From NCBI RefSeq assembly GCF_030268885.1, contig NZ_BSSA01000037.1:1-64000 (forward strand): a DNA stretch of 64,000 nt, read 5' to 3'. Numbering within the stretch: the first letter of the stretch is position 1; the number at the start of each line of letters is the position of its first letter. A program made the position numbers and the translations under genes. The DNA comes from Kitasatospora phosalacinea. GTDB taxonomy: Bacteria > Actinomycetota > Actinomycetes > Streptomycetales > Streptomycetaceae. This document shows positions 16,931 to 24,784 of the stretch, one piece after another. The notes under the pieces are model-generated. The model was not told the DNA's origin. It did no database searches and saw only the letters and a list, made by a program, of their open reading frames with translations.

Positions 16931-17077
16931 CCACCCCCGACCCCACCCACCCGCCACACCCTCGAAACCTGGCAGCGAGCACCCCCCGACGTGCTGTATT
17001 GTTTTCCACGTCGCCGAGAGATCGGGGGCAAGGTCAGAAAGCCGAGGAGCCCGCCAGGGCCACCGGGCGGACGACCA

Positions 17078-17154
<77 letters not shown>

Positions 17155-17537
17155 GCGTTTACGCAGGTCGGAGGCCGTTCCTATCGGAATGATAGGGGCG
17201 GCCTTTTCCATTGGTGGTCGCAATGTGGTCGTGAACGCTCGTTCACGTCGCCCTGCTGAGGGCATCTGCGCAGGTTGAGGGCCCTCGTCTCGGTCGTGGC
17301 GGGATGTCTGCTCACCCGGTCGGGCATTCGGGCGTCGTCGATCGAGGGCCGGTCGCCTCTTCGGTGCGGAAATGGGCCCGGATCCGCGGGAAAATGGCAT
17401 GCCGAAAGTACCTGCGGCGTCAGGTGTTTGACGGACCGCACGTTTGTCGGGTGCAGCTGTGGGCGGGGTGGCCGGTCGTCCGGTCCCGCCGGTTGTGAAC
17501 GGCTCGGCCTGCCGGGCCGGCCGCGGCGCTGAGGTGG
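17155..17537. other. Gap between tRNA and integrase 1
   Basis: No gene seen. It holds the tRNA terminator (17173-17207), an integrase arm-like repeat GGTGGTCGCAATGTGGTCG (17213-17231) and a perfect 8-bp inverted repeat CGTGAACG-CT-CGTTCACG at 17230-17247. From about 17250 to 17537 nothing protein-like is visible. Confidence 0.5.
17173..17207 (+). terminator. tRNA-Pro terminator
   Basis: Arms GGCCGTTCCTATC (17173-17185) and GATAGGGGCGGCC (17191-17203) pair around GGAAT with one internal mismatch pair region, followed by TTTT. It lies 20 bases after the tRNA and fits a factor-independent terminator. A similar terminator follows the second att copy near 49257. Confidence 0.8.
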
Positions 17538-18791
17538 TCAGGCCGCGTGGCTGAAGAGCGGGTTCGGCAGGGGCCTGCTGTCGGCGGGGGCGTCGGTGCC
17601 GTACTGGGCGCGGGCTTCGACGAGGTGCAGCCTTGCCTCGATGGTGTTCACCGCGGCCATGGCGACCTCCCAGGTGAGGTGGCTGTAGATGTTCGCGGTG
17701 GTGGAGAGGGTGGAGTGCCGCAGGGTCTTGGAGATGACGGCCATGGAGACGTTGCCCTCCAGCGCGATGGTGGCGGCCAGGTGGCGCAGGTCGTGGATGG
17801 TGACGTGGGGGAGTCCCGCCTGCTTGCGCAGTTCGTGGAACCGCCGGCGGACCGCGGCTGGGTGGAGGGGCTTGCCGTGGGCGTCCTGGAAGACGTGACC
17901 GTTGGCGGTGGCGGTGCTGCGGTCCATGGCGCGCTGGAGGGCGGCGGCGACACGCTCCGACAGGGGCACCCAGTTGCGGCTCTTCTTCGTCTTCGGCGCG
18001 GTCAGGACGAGTTCGTGGTTGTCGACCGCGGACAGCGTGTGGCGGATGAACATGACGCGGTCCTCGATGCGGACGCACTGGCGTTGGAGCCCGAGTGCCT
18101 CCCCCTTGCGCAGACCGGTGCCGACGATCACCTCGAACAGGTCGGCGAAGGCGGGGTCGACGTCGCGGCAGTGTGCGAGGAAGGTGACGGCCTGCTCCGC
18201 GCTCCAGGGCACTCGCTCGTCGGCGCGGGGTCGGCGCATGGGCAGGGGCTGGGCGGCGTTGAAGGGCAGGCGGTGGGTGCGCACGGCGCTGCCCAGGGCG
18301 CTGGAGAGCGTGGCCAGGCAGTGGTAGACGGCCTGGCGGCCGCGGCCGGCTTCGAGCTGTTCGTGGGTGTAGGCGGCGATGTGGTCGTGGGCGAGTTCCT
18401 CCAGGCGCAGCTTGCCGAACACGGGGATCAACTCGCCGAGCACGTAGGCGCGGTAGCGGGCGTAGGTGGTGGGCTTGAGCAGGAACTCCATGCCCTTGAG
18501 CCACTTGGTGAGGTAGGCGGCCACCGTCTCGTGCGGGTCGGCGTCGAACCCCAGCCGACGGCCTTCGAGGAAGCGCCGCAGCGCCGACTCGGCGGCGAAG
18601 GCGTCCTCGAAGCCGCCGCGGCGCACGGTACGTCGGCGGCCGTTGAAGGACGGGATGTCGACGGCGAAGGTCCACGTGCCGTGCCTGTCGTCGGCAAGAC
18701 GCGGGCATCCGGCGCCGAGCTGGCGGCGGTCCGCGTCCCGGCATCCGCACCGACGGTAGACCCGGCCCCGTCGCCGTCCTGAACTGCGCAT
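17538..18791 (-). CDS. Tyrosine site-specific integrase 1
   Basis: 417 residues. The N-terminus has a Cys-rich motif shared by all three integrases here (RVYRRCGCRDADRRQLGAGC), then a SAM-like core-binding domain (about 95-190) and the catalytic domain with Arg in TGLRKGEAL, HDLRH, the H/W-box position in LRHS and the nucleophile Tyr in TANIYSHLT. It should integrate or excise DNA at the tRNA-Pro site, whose 3' end is 384 bases from its stop. ATG 18791 has AGGAGG 10 bases upstream. It looks intact, but no excisionase, replication or transfer gene follows. Confidence 0.9.
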   Translation of the reverse strand: MRSSGRRRGRVYRRCGCRDADRRQLGAGCPRLADDRHGTWTFAVDIPSFNGRRRTVRRGGFEDAFAAESALRRFLEGRRLGFDADPHETVAAYLTKWLKGMEFLLKPTTYARYRAYVLGELIPVFGKLRLEELAHDHIAAYTHEQLEAGRGRQAVYHCLATLSSALGSAVRTHRLPFNAAQPLPMRRPRADERVPWSAEQAVTFLAHCRDVDPAFADLFEVIVGTGLRKGEALGLQRQCVRIEDRVMFIRHTLSAVDNHELVLTAPKTKKSRNWVPLSERVAAALQRAMDRSTATANGHVFQDAHGKPLHPAAVRRRFHELRKQAGLPHVTIHDLRHLAATIALEGNVSMAVISKTLRHSTLSTTANIYSHLTWEVAMAAVNTIEARLHLVEARAQYGTDAPADSRPLPNPLFSHAA

Positions 18792-18866
18792 TCTCGTCTG
18801 CCTCCTGCGGTCCTGACTTCCTGGTCAGCCCGCGAGGCTACCGATCCCGCATCCTGCTGGACCGCT

Positions 18867-18916
18867 GCGACCACCATGCGATCACCAACGCGAGATTGCG
18901 GCTCTGACCTGCGGAT
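18867..18916. repeat. Integrase-1 right-arm repeat
   Basis: GCGACCACCATGCGATCACC at 18867-18886 is nearly the reverse complement of the repeat left of the gene (17213-17231), and CTGACCTGCGGAT follows at 18904-18916. Both elements recur upstream of integrase 3 (50721-50740 and 50758-50770), where an att core comes next; here no att core is found. These are probably arm-type binding sites of the integrase. Confidence 0.6.
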
Positions 18917-18959
18917 TTCGGTGAGGACCCGCACCTGGGCGGAGCGGGCGTGGTGCTCG

Positions 18960-19883
18960 CTATGTTGATCGCAGGGCGGCCTCCACTGCCTTCGACAGCT
19001 GGTTACGCAGTGGCCCGCTCGTGATGAGGGTGACGGCGTCGGCCAGGGCCAGCAGAGCGTCCCGCAGCAGGCGGCCCTGGTCGGTCATAGTTGCGCAGAA
19101 AGCCCTGCGCCGGAGAAGGAGCCGTGTCGACCACCTGGGCCCTGTAATGGCGGTGAGGGAAAACGCCCAGCAGGCGTGGAGAAATCCGAATGCGTGAAGT
19201 ATTATATTCCGCCACTGCGAATAGAGGGAAGGGTTCTCCGAAAATGACACCGATGCCGCATTCGGGGCATCGGTGAACCAATGGTGTCCTGCCTCGTGAA
19301 TGAGGTCTCGCGCGAGAACCTCCGGGGAGTCCACGTGGTCGGTGAACACCGTGCCGGGAAGGCGCGTGATGCTCCAGCTGAAAAGGGTGTCGCGCATTTC
19401 GCGTCGTTCGAGGAGGCAGATGATCGGCGCGTGCTCGTCCAGCAGGTCACCGAAGCCGTGTTTGTGGGAGGAGTCCAACGCTGCTGCGAGGAGTGCGTGC
19501 TTGTCGGGTGCTGCGGGCGAGGTCTGCGGGTTGATCAGGTAGTAGGCGGTGTCCGAGAGCGGTGACTGCAGGAGCTGCTCGTGGGGCGGGTTGAGGAGCA
19601 GGTGGGCTGCGCCGGTGGTGTCTGTGGCGGTGAGGTAGGCGAGATCGCGCAGTTCGGTGCGCCGGTACCAGGAGAGCAGTTCGGTGTCGCGGTTGTGGGC
19701 GGCCTGTTCTGCTCCTTCGAGCAGGTGGTGGGCTACCGCGTGAGTGATGGCGGGCCCTGTCGGGTCCTGGCCGGTGAGGCTGCTGCCGAGGACCTCGGCG
19801 ATGCGCCAGCATGTTGCGGGTCTGGGCCATGTCGGCGGCGGACTCCAGGTCGTGCCCGGCGACGTCGCCGATGACCAGGGCAC
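18960..19883 (-). CDS. HExxH-type peptide beta-hydroxylase-like protein, 5' end lost
   Basis: Recognisable from about 19800 to the stop. The signature is RDLIHEAGHHWF (HExxH zinc/iron site) within MRDTLFSWSITRLPGTVFTD and followed by a conserved AFGFLHACWAF. This matches the family of putative RiPP-modifying HExxH proteins (alpha-ketoglutarate-type peptide beta-hydroxylases) as I recall it. No precursor peptide or RiPP partner is visible. The first 25 codons of this frame lie inside, but out of frame with, the phosphatase fragment upstream, so the true N-terminus has been lost in a deletion joining two genes. The stretch 19140-19270 has lower GC than its neighbours. Probably not functional as it stands. 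Confidence 0.6.
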   Translation of the reverse strand: MPWSSATSPGTTWSPPPTWPRPATCWRIAEVLGSSLTGQDPTGPAITHAVAHHLLEGAEQAAHNRDTELLSWYRRTELRDLAYLTATDTTGAAHLLLNPPHEQLLQSPLSDTAYYLINPQTSPAAPDKHALLAAALDSSHKHGFGDLLDEHAPIICLLERREMRDTLFSWSITRLPGTVFTDHVDSPEVLARDLIHEAGHHWFTDAPNAASVSFSENPSLYSQWRNIILHAFGFLHACWAFSLTAITGPRWSTRLLLRRRAFCATMTDQGRLLRDALLALADAVTLITSGPLRNQLSKAVEAALRST

Positions 19884-20649
19884 AGGTGCCGTCGGGGAGC
19901 ATCAGGGCCTCGTACCAGTCGCCGCCGACCTGCTTCGGGGTGGTGGCGGGCCGGTAGATCGCCGCGAGGCCGAAGGGTGCCGCATCGGGCAGGCCGGGAA
20001 GCAGGAGGCGCTGGAAACGCTCAGCGTTGGCGCGAACCTGCTGGTGGAGGCGGGCGTTCTCGGCGGCGAGGCCGGCCGCCCCGGCGAGTGCCACGAGGAT
20101 GTCCTGGTCGTGGTCGTCGAAGGGCCGGCCGTCGCGGCGCTCGTAGAGGTACAGGTTGCCGTAGAGGCGTTCGCGGCCGGTGAGCGCCACCCTCGGCAGG
20201 GTCCGCATCGGCGGATGGCCCGGTGGGAAGCCCGTCGCGTCCGGGTGGTCGCCGATGTCCGCGACGCGCAGCGGTTCGGGGTGATCTATGAGGTGCGCCA
20301 GGAGTCCGCGCCCCTGCGGGGGCGCTACCCCGGACAGGGCTGCGACCTGCTGCTCGCTCAGCCCGACGGGGATGAACTCCTCCAGGCGTTCGCCGTCCTC
20401 GCTGAGTACGCCGAGCGCGCCATAGCGGGCAGGGACTTGGACCTGCCCGTGGTCATCACCCGGCGGAGCACCACGGGCAGGTCCCAGGTCCCTGCCCACC
20501 GCCGTCACCGCGTCCAGCAGGTCCGGGAAACGGTGCTGGGTGTGGGCCAGGTCCCGCAGGTGCCCGACGATCCGGTCCGTCTCGTCGTCGATCAGGCGGC
20601 TGCGGTCCGAAGCGCCCGCCTGCCCGGTTCCGTCCTCCTCCGGATCCAC
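19800..20649 (-). pseudogene. GAF/SpoIIE-type phosphatase, 3'-truncated
   Basis: A GTG at 20649 with GAAGGTGA upstream begins a protein with a GAF domain (about residues 60-200, FDDHDQDILVALAGAAGLAA) and the start of a PP2C/SpoIIE domain (RLLLPGLPDAAPFGLAAIYR, GGDWYEALMLPDGTCALVIG, DVAGHDLESAADMAQTRNML). It then breaks off about 65 residues into a domain of about 190, and the downstream codons read a different gene (the HExxH protein) in another frame. The metal-binding GDVAGHD is kept, but the remaining catalytic Asp residues are missing, so it should be inactive. It is a deletion fusion remnant of an RsbU-like regulator. Confidence 0.7.
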
Positions 20650-21000
20650 CGGTTCACCTTCGATCCCTCTGCCGGACGACCGTGCGTTCGACGCGCGGCA
20701 CGATGGGACGTGTGCCGGGCGGCGCCGGATCCGGTTGAACGGCCAGCGCCCTCGTTAGGCCGCCCGCCGGCGCCGGTGACCAGGAACCGGTACCGGCGCG
20801 CCGCTTCGGTACGAGTACGCAGCCACGCCGCTGAGGCGGGACCGCAGGGCGATCTCCAGCCGGGCGTGGCGGGCCCGGCGGGCGATCCGTTGCGCACCTG
20901 CCGCGGGTGGGGAGATCCCGGACCGCACTGTCATCCCTTGTGCGACGAACCGCCTGACTCCTTGAGCTCATCGGATGCCTCTCGCGGCGCAGTGCCCGGG
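20650..21000. other. Gap between phosphatase fragment and flotillin gene
   Basis: No gene is supported. Frames on both strands are Arg/Pro/Gly-rich without recognisable motifs; a minus-strand stretch reading RRYRFLVTGAGG might be a degraded coding remnant but cannot be placed. Confidence 0.4.
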
Positions 21001-22248
21001 TCAGCTCCCTTCGGGGAGGCGGGGAGTGGGGCGGCCGTTGATGTTCGGGTCGGCGTTCGACGCACCGGCCGCCGTGTCTTTCGTCGAAGCTGTCGAGGCG
21101 GCCGTCGGCACCGCGGAGTGCTGGAGGGAGTGCAGGACGGCCAGTGCCTGGCTGACGATGCCGGCCGCGATCTGGTTCACGCCTTCGGTGCCGTTCAGGA
21201 CGGTCAGGTCGGCGCCGGCCATCCCCCGGGCCGCTGCGTCGGCCAGCGTCGGGAGGTTCTCCACGATCCGGTTGGCCGCGATCAGCTCCTGGTTGCCGTC
21301 CCGCAGTGACGCCGCACGGGCAGCGTTGGCGTCCGCCTGGGCCTGGGACAGGGTCCGTTCGGTGTAGGCGCCGGCGTCGGCCTCGAACTTCACCCGGTCC
21401 CGGTCCGCCTCGGCGAGCGTCCGCTTCCGGTAGGCCTCGGCGTCGGCCGGCCGCCGCACCTCGGCTTCCAACCGCTGCGCCGTGAGCGCCGCATTGCGTT
21501 CTGCGAGTGCGGTCCGTTCCTCGGTGACCTCCTGGGTGGCCCGGGCCTCGGCCAGCGGCCCGGCCTGTGCGGCGCGTGCCTTGGACTGTTCGGTCTCCGC
21601 GAGGAAACCGGCCCGCTTGATCGCGGTGTCCCGCTCGTACTCGGCCTTGAGCGCGGCGGCCTGCTGCTCCCGTTCGCTGGCCTCCTGGTCGGCCTTGGCC
21701 TGGGCGATCCGGGCCTGACTGGCCACTGCCGCCGCGTGCGGCGCCGCGAGGTTGTCGATGTAGCCGGTGGCGTCCTCGATCTCCTGGATCTGCAGGGCGT
21801 CCACCACGATGCCGAGTTTCTCCATCTCACCGTGACTGCCTGCCACCACCTCCTGGGCGACGCGGCTGCGCTCCCGGATGATCTGTTCCACCGTCAGCCC
21901 ACCGATGATGGAACGCAGGTGGCCCGCGAAGATCCGGCCGACCAGTTCCTGCATCTGGTTCTGCTCGGACAGGAAGCGCCTGGCAGCGTTGGCGATCGAC
22001 ACGGCGTCGTCGCCGACCTTGAAGACGCACACCGCGCGGACGGTGAGCCGGATGCCCTGCTGGGTGACGCAGTCCTCGGCGATCTCCGACTCCTGCAGGG
22101 CCAGGGACAGCATGCGGGCCTTCTGCTTGACGGGGACGACGAAGCTTCCGTGGCCGGTGACGATCCGGAACTGGGTGTCCTGCGACTGCCGCCTGGAGCC
22201 GGAGATGAGCATGGCCTCGTTGGGTGCCGGCACGTGCCAGAAAAGCAT
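21001..22248 (-). CDS. Flotillin-like SPFH/band 7 protein
   Basis: 415 residues. The N-terminal half is an SPFH domain (AMLISGSRRQSQDTQFRIVT, then QMQELVGRIFAGHLRSIIGG and LTVEQIIRERSRVAQEVV), followed by a long Ala/Glu-rich coiled coil (about 185-320, e.g. AQAKADQEASEREQQAAALK) with a C-terminal oligomerisation region. Flotillins form large membrane-associated rings that organise membrane microdomains. No clear N-terminal TM segment is present, as in several actinobacterial members. ATG 22248 with GAGGTGG upstream is preferred to GTG 22263. The 73-residue NfeD-like gene lies 42 bases upstream and is probably co-transcribed. Confidence 0.85.
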   Translation of the reverse strand: MLFWHVPAPNEAMLISGSRRQSQDTQFRIVTGHGSFVVPVKQKARMLSLALQESEIAEDCVTQQGIRLTVRAVCVFKVGDDAVSIANAARRFLSEQNQMQELVGRIFAGHLRSIIGGLTVEQIIRERSRVAQEVVAGSHGEMEKLGIVVDALQIQEIEDATGYIDNLAAPHAAAVASQARIAQAKADQEASEREQQAAALKAEYERDTAIKRAGFLAETEQSKARAAQAGPLAEARATQEVTEERTALAERNAALTAQRLEAEVRRPADAEAYRKRTLAEADRDRVKFEADAGAYTERTLSQAQADANAARAASLRDGNQELIAANRIVENLPTLADAAARGMAGADLTVLNGTEGVNQIAAGIVSQALAVLHSLQHSAVPTAASTASTKDTAAGASNADPNINGRPTPRLPEGS

Positions 22249-22290
22249 GGGGAACCACCTCACGTGCGAGGGATGCGAGGGCTGCCGCGC

Positions 22291-22512
22291 TCAGGGCGGC
22301 AGCGGCTCGACGAGCACCGACCGGGCGGAGATCGTGTCGGTCACGACCACCCTGGTGTTGACCGCGAGCGGCCGGGTGGACCAAGCCGCGAACACCTCCG
22401 ACCCGCCGCGCAGGCCGACCAGCACCTCGCCCGGCCCTTCGGCCGGTACCGGCACCGTTATTTTTCCGACGGCTCCGACCGGGCTCTGGCAGGAGTCGTC
22501 AAACGGGTGCAT
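22291..22512 (-). CDS. NfeD-like OB-fold small protein
   Basis: 73 residues. The segment GKITVPVPAEGPGEVLVGLR, then AVNTRVVVTDTISARSVLVE is the pattern of the C-terminal OB fold of NfeD-type proteins, but without the membrane and protease domains of full NfeD. NfeD family genes are classic partners of flotillin genes, and here it precedes the flotillin gene in the same direction by 42 bases. It would be a soluble cofactor of the flotillin. ATG 22512 is preceded by GAGG. Family call is moderate because of the small size. Confidence 0.65.
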   Translation of the reverse strand: MHPFDDSCQSPVGAVGKITVPVPAEGPGEVLVGLRGGSEVFAAWSTRPLAVNTRVVVTDTISARSVLVEPLPP

Positions 22513-22566
22513 GGCACCTCGTGCCCTGCGGCACGACGGCGCGGCGGGCGACTCGAGCGCGAATCA

Positions 22567-22698
22567 TCACGGCGGCACCTCTCCTGGAGGCACCGGGCCC
22601 CCGGTCGGGTCCTTCGGCGGGATGTCCGCAAGCAACTCGTACGGCGCGGCCACCCCGGTCACTCCACAGTACTCCTGCCGCAGGAGATGGGCGTTCAC
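22567..22698 (-). CDS. Possible 43-residue protein upstream of NfeD/flotillin pair
   Basis: A GTG at 22698 opens a 43-codon frame reading VNAHLLRQEYCGVTGVAAPY and then ELLADIPPKDPTGGPVPPGE, ending at 22567, 54 bases before the NfeD-like gene. Its composition is more protein-like than the other frames in this gap and it lies in the same direction as the flotillin pair, but there is no strong ribosome binding site and no family match. Treat as hypothetical. Confidence 0.3.
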   Translation of the reverse strand: MNAHLLRQEYCGVTGVAAPYELLADIPPKDPTGGPVPPGEVPP

Positions 22699-23295
22699 GA
22701 GGCACCCAGCCCGGATCAGGCCCGGCGGCCACGGCCCGGAGCCGATCGGGCCCGGCTCGGAGGCTGGCGCGGGCACCGTCCGGATCGGCGGATCTCCGGA
22801 CCACCTCCCGGCGTCGACACCGTCGTCGAGGGAGCGGCCGGGCACTGCACGGCCGGACGTCCCCGCTGCCCGGCTGTGATGGAGCACGCTGGTTTGCGGG
22901 TGGCTGGTAACTGAGTGCTGGTCAGGAGAGCGGGGACGCATGCTGATTTGCAAGTTTGGAGCAAGATGGTTGACGAACCCGAGGGAGTTTTCGTCACTGT
23001 GTGCGACGTTGCTCGGGTCGCGATCAGCCTGGTGCCGTCACCGTGTTCGAACCGATCGGCGGTCTCCAGTCGCACTCGCTTCCGGTGCGGTTGTTCCTGG
23101 ACGGTGAACCCGCTTCGCTGCACGTATCGCGTACTGATGCCGTAGTGCAGGGATCAAGGTCTGTCAGCGTCTCCTGCAAGGAGAGTTCGGCCTGAGTAAC
23201 CATGCACGATCGTAGGGAGATCCAGAGAGGAAGCCGGTGAAGGTCCGTACCCGGCAGGCGCGTTCGGAGAGGCCCGCAGGGTGGCTGTCGTGCTG
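22699..23295. other. Gap upstream of flotillin group
   Basis: No gene called. The part 22915-23200 is noticeably less GC-rich than its surroundings, and two plus-strand frames contain protein-like pieces (MVDEPEGVFVTVCDVARVAI and, in the next frame, LPVRLFLDGEPASLHVSRTD), which would join only with a frameshift. It may be a degraded gene; no family is recognisable. Confidence 0.35.
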
Positions 23296-24438
23296 TCAGC
23301 CCTCGTTCACCGCCGCGGGGGTGGTGGCTGGGCCGGGGACGTTCCACTTCTCCTCGATCCGCGCGAACCTCCACACGGCGAGTGCGATGAGCCAGGTGGC
23401 GACGAACAGGCCGACGATCGCGAAGCCGACGGTGTTGAGGTCGATTCGGGAGATCCAGTCCCAGAAGGGCCCGTGCAGGGCGAGTTTGTCGGCGAGGAGG
23501 CCGAGCAGTTCGATGGTGCCGATGAGGAGGGCGACGGCGATCGACAGGCCGGTGACGGTCAGGTTGTAGTAGATCTTGCGGGCGGGTTTGGAGAACGCCC
23601 AGCCGTAGGCGAAGTTCATGAACGAGCCGTCGATGGTGTCCAGCAGGCACATGCCGGCGGCGAACAGCACGGGCAGGCACAGGATGGCGTACCACGGCAG
23701 GCCGGACGCGGCTCCGGAGCCGGCGAGGACGAGCAGGGCGATCTCGGTGGCGGTGTCGAAGCCGAGTCCGAAGAGCATGCCCAGCGGGTACATGTGCCAC
23801 GGTTTGCTGACCGAGTTCGTCACGCGTCCGAGCAGTCGGTTCATCAGGCCGCGCTTGTCGAGCTGCTCTTCCAGTGCGGCTTCGTCTAGGTGGCCGGCGC
23901 GCATCTGGCGGAACACCTTCCACAAACCGACGAGGATGACGAGGTTCACGATCGCGATCAGGTATAGGAAGGCTCCGGAGACGGCGGTGCCGATCAGGGC
24001 GGTGACCTGGTGGAGGGCGGAGCCGTCGTTCCGGAGGGGGCCGGCCAGGGCTTTGACGCCGAGCGAGAGCAGGACGGCGAGGGCGAAGACGATGGACGAG
24101 TGCCCGAGGGAGAACCAGAAGCCAACCGACAGGGGTCTCTTTCGCTGTTCCATGAGCTTGCGGGTGGTGTTGTCGATGGCGGCGATGTGGTCGGCGTCGA
24201 AGGCGTGGCGCATGCCGAGGGTGTAGGCGGTGACGCCGATCCCGATGCCGAAGGTCTTGGTGCCCAGGGCGTGGTGCTCAGGGGCGACGACGGCGACCAG
24301 GGTGACCCAGCCGATGACGTGCAGGGCGGCGATGAACGCGCCCATCGTGCCCAGTCGCCGCCACTCCTGACGGGTGATCGGGATCTTCGCGGGTGCGGCG
24401 GCCCGGGACGGGGGGAGGGGTGCGGACGAGGAGGCCAC
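23296..24438 (-). CDS. Nickel/cobalt transporter, NiCoT (HoxN/NixA) family
   Basis: 380 residues with about eight TM segments. The signature RHAFDADHIAAIDNTTRKLM (residues 77-96, the Ni-binding HX4DH) is intact, as are LGHSSIVFALAV and LGMLFGLGFDTATEIALLVL. NiCoT permeases import Ni2+ and/or Co2+ with high affinity, driven by the membrane potential. GTG 24438 has GGAAGGAC six bases upstream, and the longer frame before it is not protein-like. It is divergent from a second nickel-type permease gene (24785), so the two form a metal-handling locus, possibly under shared metal-responsive control. Confidence 0.93.
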   Translation of the reverse strand: MASSSAPLPPSRAAAPAKIPITRQEWRRLGTMGAFIAALHVIGWVTLVAVVAPEHHALGTKTFGIGIGVTAYTLGMRHAFDADHIAAIDNTTRKLMEQRKRPLSVGFWFSLGHSSIVFALAVLLSLGVKALAGPLRNDGSALHQVTALIGTAVSGAFLYLIAIVNLVILVGLWKVFRQMRAGHLDEAALEEQLDKRGLMNRLLGRVTNSVSKPWHMYPLGMLFGLGFDTATEIALLVLAGSGAASGLPWYAILCLPVLFAAGMCLLDTIDGSFMNFAYGWAFSKPARKIYYNLTVTGLSIAVALLIGTIELLGLLADKLALHGPFWDWISRIDLNTVGFAIVGLFVATWLIALAVWRFARIEEKWNVPGPATTPAAVNEG

Positions 24439-24784
24439 GGGCGTCCTTCCGGCGTGGGGCGAGCGTCCGCTCGGGTGCGTTCGACTCGTACTTGCACTAT
24501 CACCGCAGAAAGGGGGTCTGTCAGGGGGCGCGCCGGGGGCGCGTGAGAGTGCGTAGTCGGCGTCCGGTCCACCGGAGGAGCGGGGGTGGCGGGCTCCGGC
24601 TCCGGCCCAGGCGGGCCCCGGTGGCGGGGTTGCCCCGTGCGGGTGATCCCCCGGCAGGTCGGGGTGGTAGCTGTTCCCCGTGGGGCGGGCGGGCGCGAAG
24701 GTGGTTGCGGGGCACCTCGCCTCGTTCCCTCTCCCACCGGGCCCGTCGGCCGTGGACCGCCCGGCCGTGTTCCTGGAGGCCCGC
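24439..24784. promoter_or_regulatory. Divergent region between two nickel permease genes
   Basis: Holds the promoters of both permease genes. TACTTGCACTATCACCGCAG near 24490-24510 loosely resembles a Fur-family Nur-type nickel operator (TTGC, spacer, GCA), but the match is weak. A ribosome binding site GGAGG lies just before 24785. No gene is seen. Confidence 0.3.

Noticed and set aside
17547..18782. 411-codon frame antisense to integrase 1
   Set aside because: Shadow frame rich in Gly/Val/Glu; the integrase motifs are on the minus strand.
22915..23195. Small plus-strand frames in an AT-richer gap
   Set aside because: Protein-like pieces exist in two frames but cannot be joined without a frameshift and match no family I know; noted as gap content only.
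24600..24760. Cobalamin riboswitch upstream of the nickel/cobalt permease
   Set aside because: ACCTGCCGG on the minus strand resembles part of a B12 box, but the conserved core segments and their order are not found.
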